A stretch of 64,000 bases of DNA from Pseudomonas frederiksbergensis (GTDB lineage Bacteria > Pseudomonadota > Gammaproteobacteria > Pseudomonadales > Pseudomonadaceae). Positions 44,474-53,879 of this stretch are shown here, piece by piece; the first letter of the stretch is position 1; each line of letters starts with the position of its first letter. The stretch covers positions 434,001 to 498,000 of the forward strand of contig NZ_JQGJ02000001.1 in assembly GCF_000802155.2 (NCBI RefSeq). Reading direction: 5' to 3'. The notes under the pieces are model-generated. The model saw only the letters and a list, made by a program, of their open reading frames with translations. It was not told the DNA's origin and ran no database searches. Both the position numbers and the translations under genes were made by a program.

Positions 44474-46501
44474 ATGAGTGAAGACCAGCACGGCATCGCC
44501 ACGGACCCGCGGGACTGGCCCAAGACGCTGTTCTACGTGGCGTTGCTGTTTTCCATATTCCAGATCATCACGGCGGCCTTCTCACCCGTGTCCAGCATCG
44601 TGCTGCGGGCGGTGCATGTGGGCTTTTTGCTGTGGGTGGTGTTTTTGAGCTACCCGGCCCATGGCAAGCAACGGCCCTGGCAGCCCCTGGCCTGGGTGTT
44701 GGGACTGGCGGGGATGGCGACGGCGGCCTATCAATGGGTGTTCGAGGCCGACCTGATCCAGCGCTCAGGCGACTTGACGACCGCCGACATGGTGATCGGC
44801 GTCGTCCTGATCGTGCTGGTGTTCGAGGCGGCACGGCGTGTGATGGGCATCGCCTTGCCGATCATCTGCGGCTTGTTCCTGGCCTATGGCCTGTTCGGCG
44901 AACACCTGCCAGGCGACCTGGCCCATCGCGGCTACGGCGTCGATCAAATCATCAATCAATTGTCGTTCGGCACCGAAGGGCTGTACGGCACGCCGACCTA
45001 CGTTTCGGCCACTTATATCTTCCTGTTCATCCTGTTCGGCGCCTTCCTGGAAAAGGCCGGCATGATCAAGCTGTTCACCGATTTCGCCATGGGCCTGTTC
45101 GGTCACAAGCTGGGCGGTCCGGCGAAGGTGTCCGTGGTGTCATCGGCGCTGATGGGCACCATCACCGGCTCGGGCATTGCCAACGTGGTGACGACCGGGC
45201 AGTTCACCATTCCGCTGATGAAACGCTTTGGCTACAAGGCCGCATTCGCTGGCGGCGTGGAAGCGACGTCAAGCATGGGCAGCCAGATCATGCCGCCGGT
45301 GATGGGCGCGGTGGCGTTCATCATGGCCGAGACCATCAACGTGCCGTTCGTGGAAATCGCCAAGGCCGCGCTGATACCCGCGTGCCTGTATTTCGGTTCG
45401 GTGTTCTGGATGGTTCACCTGGAAGCCAAGCGATCCGACCTCAAGGGCCTGCCTAAAGACCAGTGCCCGAGTGCCTGGGCTGCGGTCAAGGAGAGCTGGT
45501 TCCTGCTGATCCCCCTTGGGGTGCTGGTGTACTTGCTGTTTTCCGGTCGCACGCCGCTGTTCTCCGGCATGGTCGGGCTGGCGCTGACGGCCATTGTGAT
45601 CCTCGGCTCGGCGATCATTCTCAAAGTCTCGAACTATGCCTTGCGCTGCGCATTCTGGGTTGCGCTGGGCATTCTTTGCGTCGGGTTCTTCCGGCTGGGT
45701 ATCGGTGTCGTATTTGCGGTGATCGGCCTGCTGGTGGTGGCGTGCTGGTTCATGAAAGGCACCCGGGAAACCCTGGTCATTTGCTTGCACGCCTTGGTCG
45801 ATGGCGCCCGGCACGCCGTTCCGGTGGGGATCGCCTGCGCCTTGGTCGGCACCATCATCGCGGTGGTTTCGCTGACGGGCGTGGCGTCCACGTTCGCCGG
45901 CTATATCCTGGCGATCGGCAAGGACAACCTGTTCCTGTCACTGCTCCTGACCATGCTCACCTGCCTGGTGCTGGGCATGGGCATCCCGACCATCCCGAAC
46001 TACATCATCACCAGTTCGATTGCCGCGCCCGCCTTGCTGGAACTGGGCGTGCCGCTGATCGTGTCGCACATGTTCGTGTTCTATTTCGGCATCCTCGCCG
46101 ACCTGACCCCGCCGGTCGCCCTGGCCTGCTTCGCCGCCGCGCCCATCGCCCGGGAGAGCGGCCTGAAGATCAGCTTCTGGGCGGTGCGCATCGCCCTCGC
46201 CGGCTTCGTCATTCCGTTCATGACGGTATACAACCCGGCGCTGATGCTCCAGGGCGACAATCTTTGGATGACCGCCTACATGTTGGTCAAGACGCTGTTG
46301 GCGGTGGGCCTGTGGGGCATGGCGTCCACCGGTTACCTGCAGCAGAAAATGCCGGTTTGGGAGCGCCTGATGTGTTTTGCCGCTGGTGCGATGCTGGTGG
46401 TTGCCCTGCCCTTGACCGATGAGATCGGCTTCGTCCTGGGTGCGCTGATGATCGGGCAGCACCTCTGGCGTGCGCGGCGCGTCGGGCGAGCCTTGGCGTG
46501 A
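44474..46501 (+). CDS. TRAP transporter permease, fused small and large subunits
   Basis: A 675-residue membrane protein. The N-terminal ~170 residues form the DctQ-like small subunit, and the rest is the DctM-like large subunit with TRAP-typical loops: SSALMGTITGSGIANVVTTG, EATSSMGSQIMPPVMGAVAFIMAE (in part) and LGMGIPTIPNYIITSSIAAPAL. The fusion is the norm for TAXI transporters. It uses an ion gradient for import. The stop overlaps the DUF1850 gene by 4 nt (GTGA). Confidence 0.95.
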   Translation: MSEDQHGIATDPRDWPKTLFYVALLFSIFQIITAAFSPVSSIVLRAVHVGFLLWVVFLSYPAHGKQRPWQPLAWVLGLAGMATAAYQWVFEADLIQRSGDLTTADMVIGVVLIVLVFEAARRVMGIALPIICGLFLAYGLFGEHLPGDLAHRGYGVDQIINQLSFGTEGLYGTPTYVSATYIFLFILFGAFLEKAGMIKLFTDFAMGLFGHKLGGPAKVSVVSSALMGTITGSGIANVVTTGQFTIPLMKRFGYKAAFAGGVEATSSMGSQIMPPVMGAVAFIMAETINVPFVEIAKAALIPACLYFGSVFWMVHLEAKRSDLKGLPKDQCPSAWAAVKESWFLLIPLGVLVYLLFSGRTPLFSGMVGLALTAIVILGSAIILKVSNYALRCAFWVALGILCVGFFRLGIGVVFAVIGLLVVACWFMKGTRETLVICLHALVDGARHAVPVGIACALVGTIIAVVSLTGVASTFAGYILAIGKDNLFLSLLLTMLTCLVLGMGIPTIPNYIITSSIAAPALLELGVPLIVSHMFVFYFGILADLTPPVALACFAAAPIARESGLKISFWAVRIALAGFVIPFMTVYNPALMLQGDNLWMTAYMLVKTLLAVGLWGMASTGYLQQKMPVWERLMCFAAGAMLVVALPLTDEIGFVLGALMIGQHLWRARRVGRALA

Positions 46502-46881
46502 TTGGCTTGTGCCTGGGCCTGTCCGGCGTGGTCTGGGCACAACTTCAACTCAGCGAGTTTACGCTGGCCTGGAACCACACCATCGAAAAGGTCCGCTGGG
46601 AAGAAGACTATCGGGTCACCGAAACGGGCTTGATCCTGGGTGAAGCCAGGATCAAGGGCAACGGCGCCGGCATGGAAATTCCCGAAGGCGCACGATTGGA
46701 GCACGGCAGCTGGCGCTACCATCGCTCGCTGCCGCCATTGCAACCGTTGAAGCTCGGCCGCACACCCCAGGCCGGTGATTACCAGCTGTGTGATGGCGGC
46801 CATTGCGAGCCGATGGCCCATTGGCTGGGGCCGCCCTCCGCACAGCAACCGGCCGTGGAATTGTGGAGCTGCCCGCTATGA
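46498..46881 (+). CDS. DUF1850 protein of TAXI-TRAP operon
   Basis: A 127-residue protein, GTG-started and coupled to the permease gene. An N-terminal hydrophobic segment (MIGLCLGLSGVVWAQ) is probably a signal or anchor; then the DUF1850 pattern FTLAWNHTIEKVRWEEDYRV, GARIKGNGAGMEIPEGA-type (EARIKGNGAGMEIPEGARL) and a C-terminal Cys pair (YQLCDGGHCEPM). DUF1850 genes nearly always accompany TAXI transporters; the function is unsettled. Confidence 0.9.
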   Translation: MIGLCLGLSGVVWAQLQLSEFTLAWNHTIEKVRWEEDYRVTETGLILGEARIKGNGAGMEIPEGARLEHGSWRYHRSLPPLQPLKLGRTPQAGDYQLCDGGHCEPMAHWLGPPSAQQPAVELWSCPL

Positions 46882-47034
46882 CGCTCATTCAGCGCTGATG
46901 GAGCGCCACGCCGCTTGGGCCAGTAGTTCCCGATGAACCTTGGATGCTCACGGCGCAGATCACCATGAACGTGAAGTTGGGCTGAAGTCGAGGGCGTCCA
47001 GGACGCCCTCTGTCCAATGACTGTATGAAAATAT

Positions 47035-47064
47035 CGTGGCGAGGGGTTTCATTCCCTCGCCACA
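47035..47064. repeat. REP hairpin
   Basis: CGTGGCGAGGGG and CCCTCGCCAC around a TTTCATT loop, between convergent genes. A separate tight stem, AGGGCGTCC/GGACGCCCT, is at 46991-47009. Confidence 0.8.
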
Positions 47065-47103
47065 AAACAGGTGCTCGACTCACTGAGAGACGTTGCTCTT
47101 TGG

Positions 47104-48192
47104 TCAGGCGAATGTAGCCCCTCGGGTATTCACGAACAGCGAGTACAAGGAGTGGCTACCGGCCATGAACAGCCGGTTGCCCTCCCTGCCGCCAAAGCAG
47201 ACGTTGGGACAACGCTCCGGCAACGAGATGTGCCCGATGGCCTTGCCCTCGGGGTTGAACACCCGAACGCCGTCGAGTTTTTCCAGGTCGGCCTTGGGGT
47301 CGCCGTTCCCGCCCCAACCGCACCAGAGGTTGCCGCTCTCGTCGCACTTGATCCCGTCGATGGCCGCGTAGTCCAGCCCTTCGATGTGCTTGCGGCGCTC
47401 GCCCAGGGTGCCGTCGTCCTTGACGGTGATCGCCCAGACCAGACGGTTGGGCTTGGCCCGGCCTTCGACCACGTAGAGGATTTTTTCATCCGGTGAAAAG
47501 CACAGGCCGTTCGGCCCAGCGAGATCGTCGATCACCCGGCTGAGCTTGCCGGTCTCGCCGTCGATGCGGTACACCGCGTGGGGCTGCGCCGGGGTGACTT
47601 TGTGGCCTTCATAATTGTTGCCGGTCTGGAACGGTGGGTCGGTGAACCAGATCGAGCCATCCCGTTTGCAGACGATGTCGTTGGGCGAGTTCAACGGCTT
47701 GCCGTCGAAACTGTCGGCCAGCACGGTGATCGTGCCGTTGTGTTCGGTACGGGTAATGCGTCGCCCTTCGGTCGATGTGGTCGAGCCTTCGCAGACCAGC
47801 AACCGCCCCTGGCGATCGCGGCACATGCCGTTGGAGAAATTGGAGTTCTCGCGGTACACCGACAAGCCACCGGTGACTTCGTCCCAACGCACGATGCGGT
47901 TGTTGGGGATGTCACTGACCAGCAGATAGCGACCGTCGCCGATCCATACCGGCCCTTCCGCCCACCGCAAGCCGCTGGCGAGCTTCTCGACGCTGGCGTT
48001 GAAGATGCGCAAGTCCATGAAGCTGGGGTCGAGGATATTGACCAGGGGGTCTGGATAGCGCTGGCTCAGAGGTTCGGCCTGGGCCAGCCCGGGCAGGTTT
48101 CCAAGTGTCGCGGCGGCGGCCGAGACCACCAGGGATTTTTTCAGGAAGATCCGGCGCCCCTGATCGGCGGTTGCAGGTTGCGAAGCATCCAT
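47104..48192 (-). CDS. SMP-30/gluconolactonase family protein with Tat signal
   Basis: A 362-residue beta-propeller lactonase. The twin-arginine signal GRRIFLKKSLVVSAAAATLG suggests folded export to the periplasm. The propeller motifs LRWAEGPVWIGDGRYLLVSD (metal-binding Glu), ENSNFSNGMCRDRQGRLLVCE, LNSPNDIVCKRDGSIWFTDP (Asn and Asp ligands) and GPNGLCFSPDEKILYVVE are all present. Members hydrolyse sugar lactones, often after periplasmic sugar oxidation. It is a single gene. Confidence 0.92.
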   Translation of the reverse strand: MDASQPATADQGRRIFLKKSLVVSAAAATLGNLPGLAQAEPLSQRYPDPLVNILDPSFMDLRIFNASVEKLASGLRWAEGPVWIGDGRYLLVSDIPNNRIVRWDEVTGGLSVYRENSNFSNGMCRDRQGRLLVCEGSTTSTEGRRITRTEHNGTITVLADSFDGKPLNSPNDIVCKRDGSIWFTDPPFQTGNNYEGHKVTPAQPHAVYRIDGETGKLSRVIDDLAGPNGLCFSPDEKILYVVEGRAKPNRLVWAITVKDDGTLGERRKHIEGLDYAAIDGIKCDESGNLWCGWGGNGDPKADLEKLDGVRVFNPEGKAIGHISLPERCPNVCFGGREGNRLFMAGSHSLYSLFVNTRGATFA

Positions 48193-48281
48193 CGTACGTC
48201 TCCGTTAATTATTATTGGACGGGGACGTTTGTTTTACTCTCTGATAGGACATCGTACAAGTAGGATTCTCACCCGCGCCTG

Positions 48282-49412
48282 TCACTCGGGATGGAGCGGG
48301 ATTCGAACGGTGAACGTGGTACCTCCGCGCGCCTTCGAGTGCACTTCGATAGTCCCCTGGTGAGCCGCCACGATCGCCGAGGCGATGTAAAGACCCAGCC
48401 CCAGCCCGGCCGTAGGGCCGTATTGCTGGTCGCCACTGCGCAGTTGGCGGATCAAGGGATTGAAGATGCTCGCGATGGCGTCCTTCGAGATGGGCTTGCC
48501 CTGGTTGTTGATCGCGATGACGGCGTCATCCTCTTCACGGCTAAGCGATACAGTGATTGGCGCGCCCTCTGCGCCATGCTGGACGGCGTTGCCGATCAGG
48601 TTGGAAAAAACCTGCTCCATCCGCGCCGGATCGAACAGCCCTTCGAGCGGACCGTGGGGCTCGAAAAGGATCCTGCTTTCAGGATGATAGGCCCGCGCCT
48701 CCTCCACCATGCCTTCGCACGCGGCGACCAGGTCGCCGTTGAAGCGCTGCACCGGTATGCCTGAGCCCAGCTGGGTACGGGTGAAGTCCAGCAGGTCGCC
48801 GACAATCTTGTTGGCCCGTTTGACGCTCGTATAGATGCGCGAGGAAATCTTGGTGGCCTTGGCGGGCAGATCGCCCGCCCGCAGGAGCACTTCGGAACTC
48901 AGCAGGATCGCGCCCAACGGGCTGCGCAGGTCATGTCCCAGAATCCCCAGGAAGATATTGCGCGCCGCATCGACAGCGCCTGAGTAACTGACCACCGATT
49001 CCGCCAAGGCCTGGTCGACGGCCTCGTTGAAGCGGATCACATCCGACATCGCCTGCGCCTGGTCCAACTGGGCATGGGGCATCCACAACATCAGCACGCT
49101 GGTGCGCAACGCGCGGTACTCCGAGACCATCTGCTCCACGGTGAAACCGGAGGACTGACGAATGACGGCATGGGTCTCTGCCGCCGTCTCGGCTTCTGCC
49201 GCCGGCGCTTCGCCCTGGGATTTGGCGATCTGCTCCTCAGCTGTCTGAGAGGTGCGCAGGTCGACGGCGATGGTTCGCAGCATCTGCTCGGCATGGTCAC
49301 GCAGAGCAATCGAATCCATGCCGATGGAAGCCGGCGTAATAGTCCTGGCGAAGTCCTCCCAGGCCTGGAGGATCGGTTCGATGTTGTCGACAATGAAATC
49401 AGCCAGGCGCAT
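48282..49412 (-). CDS. Sensor histidine kinase with RsbRD-like N-terminal domain
   Basis: A 376-residue soluble kinase. The first ~150 residues (MRLADFIVDNIEPILQAWEDF onward) resemble the RsbRD/globin-like sensory N-terminus of stress-response regulators. Then come the dimerisation helix with phospho-His in FLGILGHDLRSPLGAIL, the N box FSNLIGNAVQHG, and G boxes NNQGKPISKDAI and GLGLGLYIASAIVAAH. No membrane segment and no adjacent response regulator are present, so the partner is elsewhere. The start at 49412 is set by GGAG; the longer frame is not supported. Confidence 0.9.
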   Translation of the reverse strand: MRLADFIVDNIEPILQAWEDFARTITPASIGMDSIALRDHAEQMLRTIAVDLRTSQTAEEQIAKSQGEAPAAEAETAAETHAVIRQSSGFTVEQMVSEYRALRTSVLMLWMPHAQLDQAQAMSDVIRFNEAVDQALAESVVSYSGAVDAARNIFLGILGHDLRSPLGAILLSSEVLLRAGDLPAKATKISSRIYTSVKRANKIVGDLLDFTRTQLGSGIPVQRFNGDLVAACEGMVEEARAYHPESRILFEPHGPLEGLFDPARMEQVFSNLIGNAVQHGAEGAPITVSLSREEDDAVIAINNQGKPISKDAIASIFNPLIRQLRSGDQQYGPTAGLGLGLYIASAIVAAHQGTIEVHSKARGGTTFTVRIPLHPE

Positions 49413-49553
49413 GGGTTGCTCCGCAGGAAACTCAGGGGGGATCGGTGCCGGAAACAACACAGCGTTGAGGTTGTTGTACAGCAAATCGTCGGGGCGTGTG
49501 TGCCTGTCTGGAATTGATTGGGCTAGTGGAGCTGACGACTGCTTCGCAGCCGA

Positions 49554-49581
49554 GCGGGAGCAAGCTCCCTTGCCACAAGGG
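49554..49581. repeat. Degenerate REP unit
   Basis: GCGGGAGCAAGCTCCCTTGC ending CCACAAGGG; one arm is incomplete. Confidence 0.5.
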
Positions 49582-49739
49582 TCTGCGAACATCTGCCAAG
49601 AACTGCTCGAGCGCAGACCAATGGCTTGTCTCCCTCGGCTTGATCCGGTACAAAGCCCGATGTTGTACGACAACCTATAACTACTAAATCAACCACCGAA
49701 GCCTCGCTGCAGCGGTGGTACATCTTTGAGATTCCTGCC

Positions 49740-50705
49740 ATGACCCGCTCCATCGCCGCATCCGATGCTCCCATTCCTTTCCCACGCCCCATCGCCGTGC
49801 TCATTCTGCTTTGCATGGGCTGCGCCTTCGCGGGCAACCATGTCGCCGCGCGGGCGGCGTTCGATGACGGTGCCGGGGTGTTGCTGGCGATCCTGCTGCG
49901 CTCGGGCGGGACGTTGCTGGTATTGGCGGCGATGGTGTTGTGGCAACGCCAGAGCTTGCGACTGCCGCCCGGCGCCTGGCGCTGGCAATTGGCGTTAGGC
50001 CTGCTGATCGGCGCCCAAAGCCTGTGCTTGTATTCCGCCGTGGCGCGGGTGCCGGTGGCGCTGGCCCTGCTGGTGGGCAACGTATTCCCGATCCTCTTGG
50101 CCCTGTTGACCTGGGCCCTCGGCGGCCCGCGCCCCACTGCTCGTACCGCAACGCTGATGGGCATGATCCTGGTGGGCCTGGTATTCGTGCTGGAAGTGCC
50201 GACGCGGTTGGCGTCCCAGGCGGATGTCGGCCCGCAATGGCTGCTGGGGGTTGGCCTGGCCTTTTGCGCCGCGTGCGTCTTCGCATGCGCCTTGTGGATC
50301 ACCGACCACAAGTTGTCCCAAGTGCGCGGTTCGGTGCGCAGCCTGCTAACGATTTTCATTGTGTTCAGCAGCGTCAACCTCGCCGGCCTGACCGGCGCCC
50401 TGCCCGGAGGCCTTGACTTCCCCGCGAGCAGCACCGGCTGGTTCGCGCTAGCCACCCTGATGGTGCTTTATGGCACTGGCTTCATCGTCTTGTTCATGTG
50501 CGTGCCGCGCTTGGATATGCCGCGCAACGCCCCGGTGATGAACATCGAACCATTGGCGACCTTGCTGATCGGCTGGCTGGTGCTGGACCAGATGCTCAAC
50601 CCGGGCCAAATCCTCGGCGGCGCGATCGTGGTGGCCGGCATCGTGTTGCTGACCTGGCGCAAGGTAGAGCGGGTCAAGGCGCCGGTGGCTGAAGCCGCAA
50701 AGTGA
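49740..50705 (+). CDS. EamA/DMT family transporter
   Basis: A 321-residue, ten-segment drug/metabolite transporter with two EamA repeats: LILLCMGCAFAGNHVAARAAF through RVPVALALLVGNVFPILLALL in the first, and TLMVLYGTGFIVLFMCVPRLD through MNIEPLATLLIGWLVLDQML in the second. Members usually export metabolites or amino acids. It is a single gene, flanked by REP units. Start at 49740 (MTRSIAAS); the upstream AGATTCC context is weak. Confidence 0.9.
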   Translation: MTRSIAASDAPIPFPRPIAVLILLCMGCAFAGNHVAARAAFDDGAGVLLAILLRSGGTLLVLAAMVLWQRQSLRLPPGAWRWQLALGLLIGAQSLCLYSAVARVPVALALLVGNVFPILLALLTWALGGPRPTARTATLMGMILVGLVFVLEVPTRLASQADVGPQWLLGVGLAFCAACVFACALWITDHKLSQVRGSVRSLLTIFIVFSSVNLAGLTGALPGGLDFPASSTGWFALATLMVLYGTGFIVLFMCVPRLDMPRNAPVMNIEPLATLLIGWLVLDQMLNPGQILGGAIVVAGIVLLTWRKVERVKAPVAEAAK

Positions 50706-50721
50706 TCAAGCGCAAATATTA

Positions 50722-50753
50722 TTGTGGCAAGGGTATTTATCCCCTCGCCACAG
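50722..50753. repeat. REP hairpin
   Basis: TTGTGGCAAGGG and CCCCTCGCCACA around TATTTAT, 17 nt after the EamA gene. Confidence 0.8.
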
Positions 50754-50898
50754 GGGCTGTGTGAACTGAGGATTAATGTCCTCAACCTCTGAAACTAGTG
50801 CCAAAACCCGCAGTCCTACCCCAGCCCTGAAAAACACATCCAGGGCTGACCGGCGCCGTTCTGGCGTCAAGGCAATTTCCTCCCGAGCCGTTCGTCCC

Positions 50899-51762
50899 AT
50901 GCGCCATCCTGTTCGCTCTCGCCGTTTCGCTTCGCTGTGCCTCACGATCCTGTCTTCTCTCCTCGCCAGCCCGGCCCATGCCCGGGGTGAAGGGCAACTG
51001 GTGAGCGCTATCAACGATTACCGCAGCCAGTCCCAACGGTGCGACTGGCGAAAGTCGCGCGCCGCGCCACCTTTGGTACTGCGCTCGAACCTGGCGTTGC
51101 CGATCGGTTTTCGTGGCGGACTGCGCGACGCACTGAAGGAGGTTGGCTACCAAGCCCGCGAGGTGCGCAGCATTCGCCTGACCGATGCACGGGACGCCGA
51201 CGAAGCGATGGAAATGCTCGCAGACGAGCATTGCGCGGCGCTGCTGGACAATCGGTACGCTGATATCGGCATCAATCGGGTCGGTGACGAGTGGCGCGTG
51301 GTGTTGGCACAACCCATAGGGGGCGGCATGCGAGTGAGCGATGCGGGTGCGCCGGACAAGACGTTGCTGGCGCAGGTCAACGCCGCCAGGGCCAAGCCGC
51401 GGATGTGTGGACGCCAGCGCTTTGCCGCGGCTCGCCCATTGAGCTGGAACGCCGCACTGGGATCAGCCGCTCTCGGGCATAGCCGGGCCATGGCCCGTGG
51501 CAATTATTTCGCCCATCGCGACCCGGACGGTCGCTCCACGTCCGATCGAGCCAGGAGCGCCGGCTTTCGCGGACATAAGCTGGGCGAGAACATCGCCGCC
51601 GGACAACGCTCGCCGAGCCAGGCCATGGGCGACTGGCTCGCCAGCCCGGGACATTGCGCGAACCTGATGAACCCGATGTTCACCCAGATGGGCGCCGCGT
51701 CCGCCAGCGATTCGCGAAGTGACGCGGGGGTTTACTGGACGATGGTGCTTGGCGCGCCTTGA
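50899..51762 (+). CDS. CAP (SCP/PR1-like) domain secreted protein
   Basis: A 287-residue exported protein: a signal peptide (MRHPVRSRRFASLCLTILSS, cleavage near AHA-RG), a first ~120-residue domain of unknown fold, then a CAP domain with WNAALGSAALGHSRAMARGNYFAHRDPDGRS (in part), GHKLGENIAAG and WLASPGHCANLMNPMFTQMG. The His of SRAMARGNYFAH and of PGHCANL are the usual metal-site residues. The function of bacterial CAP proteins is varied. ATG 50899 was chosen because it begins the signal peptide. Confidence 0.88.
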   Translation: MRHPVRSRRFASLCLTILSSLLASPAHARGEGQLVSAINDYRSQSQRCDWRKSRAAPPLVLRSNLALPIGFRGGLRDALKEVGYQAREVRSIRLTDARDADEAMEMLADEHCAALLDNRYADIGINRVGDEWRVVLAQPIGGGMRVSDAGAPDKTLLAQVNAARAKPRMCGRQRFAAARPLSWNAALGSAALGHSRAMARGNYFAHRDPDGRSTSDRARSAGFRGHKLGENIAAGQRSPSQAMGDWLASPGHCANLMNPMFTQMGAASASDSRSDAGVYWTMVLGAP

Positions 51763-51780
51763 GGCAATAGGTGGAGCTTA

Positions 51781-51812
51781 TTGTGGCGAGGGGCTTTATC
51801 CCCTCGCCACAA
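51781..51812. repeat. REP hairpin
   Basis: TTGTGGCGAGGGG and CCCCTCGCCACAA around CTTTAT, between convergent genes. Confidence 0.85.
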
Positions 51813-51846
51813 ATGCGGTATTTCAGAGACTAAACTCGGCCTGCCC

Positions 51847-52479
51847 TCAAACCGGCCGACGCACCGCCCTCACCTTCCCGCTGCCGCCCCCGCCACAAAA
51901 AAACCGATCCGCGCCATCGGATTCGAGCCCCGACACGCCGATCCCCGGCGGCATCGTCACGCTTTCCAGTACTTGCGCCGTTTGCGGATCGATGCGCCGC
52001 AGGTCGCTTTCATCCTCTTCCCAAGTGCCATGCCACAGTTCGCCATCGACCCAGGTCACGCCCGTGACGAAGCGATTGGATTCGATCGTGCGCAGAACCT
52101 TGCCGTCGGAGGGATCGATCTGCAGGATCTTGCGCGCCTTGTACTGACCGACCCAGAGCGATCCTTCGGCCCAAGCCAGGCCTGAATCGTCACCACTGTT
52201 GGGCGCCGGGATCGTCGCCACTACCTGGCCGGTGCGCGGATCGATCTTGCGGATGCTGTCGCCGGCAATCTGGAACAGATGCCGACCGTCGAACGCGGTG
52301 CCAGCGTTCGCTGGAACATCAAGGGAATGCACGGTCTGGCCACTGGCGGGATCGAGGGCGTGCAGCTTTTCGCCCGAGGCGAACCAGACGTGCTCGCCGT
52401 CATGACTCACGCCGTGCACGCAATCGACGCCCGAGAACGGACCATATTCGCGCAGGATCTGTGCTTCTGAACGTTTCAT
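51847..52479 (-). CDS. Small beta-propeller protein (Vgb/YncE-like)
   Basis: A 210-residue cytoplasmic protein with repeated propeller blades: FASGEKLHALDPASGQTVHSL, GDSIRKIDPRTGQVVATIPAP, LWVGQYKARKILQIDPSDGKV and DLRRIDPQTAQVLESVTMP. These IDPxTGxV motifs resemble virginiamycin B lyase/YncE proteins. There is no signal peptide, and the catalytic His/Glu of Vgb lyase is not evident. It is probably co-transcribed with the regulator-like gene 34 nt upstream. Start supported by GAGG; ATG 52491 possible. Confidence 0.82.
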   Translation of the reverse strand: MKRSEAQILREYGPFSGVDCVHGVSHDGEHVWFASGEKLHALDPASGQTVHSLDVPANAGTAFDGRHLFQIAGDSIRKIDPRTGQVVATIPAPNSGDDSGLAWAEGSLWVGQYKARKILQIDPSDGKVLRTIESNRFVTGVTWVDGELWHGTWEEDESDLRRIDPQTAQVLESVTMPPGIGVSGLESDGADRFFCGGGGSGKVRAVRRPV

Positions 52480-52513
52480 CTCACATCGCCTCATCGGTGG
52501 GTGTGATTGCATG

Positions 52514-53734
52514 CTAACCATCGAACGGCAGCGCGGTGAGTAACAATACCGTCGCGAATCCAGGCATCGGTGGCGCCGTCCAGCGGCGGGCCCTTGCACG
52601 ACCGAACGACTGCGCCTTGCCGCGAGCCGCGAGGACTTCCAAGGCTCGTTGCACACTGCGCTGGCTGGTGCCCAAGGCCAGCGCGAGGGCCGAGCTGGAC
52701 CAGGCCTCTCCGTCCGCCAACAGCGCCAGCACCGCCCCGTAGGGTTCCTCGACGACATGCGCCAGGACCACAACCTCGCCCGCATGATGCGGCACCAACC
52801 TGAAACCGTGCCGGGTGGCGACCAGGTCAGCCATTGGACGCAACGCGGCCCGCAACCGCCCCATCTCGACGCGCAACCGGGCGCGATGGGACTCATCCGT
52901 CAATTGCAAGCCAAAGGCCTGGGCCATGAGCACGTCCCGCGGCGCATCGCCAGGCCAGGCTTGGGCCAGTTCGCGGGCCAGGGCAAACAATACCGGACGC
53001 CTGGCCAGGGCGACCTGGACGCCAGCGCAACTGACGCCATATCGGCAGGCGTCCACCACCAGCGCCGAGCCGGCCAGCAGGGCTTGCACGTCTTCGAGCA
53101 CCAGCAAACGCTCTTCGCCTCGGGCGATCAGCCGCGCTGCGGGCGTCAGCAGCATCCGCCAGGCACTGTCGATTTCGCCGTCCAACGCGCCGATCTCTGC
53201 TTGCCGCGCGGCTTGCCTGGCTCTTTCCAAGGCTCCCCGGGCGATTTGCGCTTGCAGTCGCCGCATGGCAATCCCGGCGGCCACCAACTCGCAGGCCGCC
53301 CGGGACGCCAAAGGCAACCCGGCAAGGTCCAGTTCGATGAGCTTGAGCTCGGCCTCGTCGAGCCGGCCAATCAGCAACAACCGGCGGATTTCGATGGTCC
53401 GCGCATGGCCGGCGTTCGCCCGGTCGCCCTGGGTTTCGAGCTCCGCCCGGGCAGCGTCGAGGCGCTTCATCGGCCAAGCCAGGTCACGGGAGGCCAGGGC
53501 AATTTCAGCCTCGGCCACGACACACCGCGCCCGTGCCATGGGCTCCTTGGGGCCGAAGGCCGAAGCGGCCCGACGCATCAGGCCCCGGGCTTTCTCCAGG
53601 TCCCCCAACTGCGCCATGGCAATGCCGCGAAGCGCGAGGGCCGGCGCATCGTTGCGCAAGGCGACACGATTGAGCGCGGCCACCGGGTCCCCCGCCGCCA
53701 ATGCGTGCGCCGCCGTGGTGATGTCACGGTCCAT
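52514..53734 (-). CDS. TPR-like / winged-helix protein (putative regulator)
   Basis: A 406-residue protein. Residues 1-200 form helical repeats of TPR type (APALALRGIAMAQLGDLEKARGL and similar). The middle part (LRVEMGRLRAALRPMADLVATRHGFRL) resembles the OmpR/BTAD-like winged helix. The C-terminus, AVLALLADGEAWSSSALALALGTSQRSVQRALEVLAARG (in part), is a second winged-helix with a clear recognition helix. It is probably a DNA-binding regulator and lies directly upstream of the propeller gene. The signal is unknown. Confidence 0.75.
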   Translation of the reverse strand: MDRDITTAAHALAAGDPVAALNRVALRNDAPALALRGIAMAQLGDLEKARGLMRRAASAFGPKEPMARARCVVAEAEIALASRDLAWPMKRLDAARAELETQGDRANAGHARTIEIRRLLLIGRLDEAELKLIELDLAGLPLASRAACELVAAGIAMRRLQAQIARGALERARQAARQAEIGALDGEIDSAWRMLLTPAARLIARGEERLLVLEDVQALLAGSALVVDACRYGVSCAGVQVALARRPVLFALARELAQAWPGDAPRDVLMAQAFGLQLTDESHRARLRVEMGRLRAALRPMADLVATRHGFRLVPHHAGEVVVLAHVVEEPYGAVLALLADGEAWSSSALALALGTSQRSVQRALEVLAARGKAQSFGRARARRWTAPPMPGFATVLLLTALPFDG

Positions 53735-53750
53735 GAAAGATGACCTTTAA

Positions 53751-53861
53751 TGTCGAGGTAGCGTGCTCCCGCTGGGACGGTTCGACGCTTCGGGCGCAGC
53801 CGCCCCCAAAAACTTTGTGAGCGCTACGCACTCAAGCGCGAGCAAGCTCCCTCGCCACGGG
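53751..53861. repeat. REP inverted pair
   Basis: TGTCGAGGTAGCGTGCTCCC at 53751 and GAGCAAGCTCCCTCGCCAC ending near 53861 flank about 65 nt. Confidence 0.7.
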
Positions 53862-53879
53862 TTAGTCCTTGCGCATCGG

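Noticed and set aside
46991..47009. Tight G+C stem as the terminator of the TAXI operon
   Set aside because: The stem is perfect but lies 110 nt away and has no T-run; kept only as a note.
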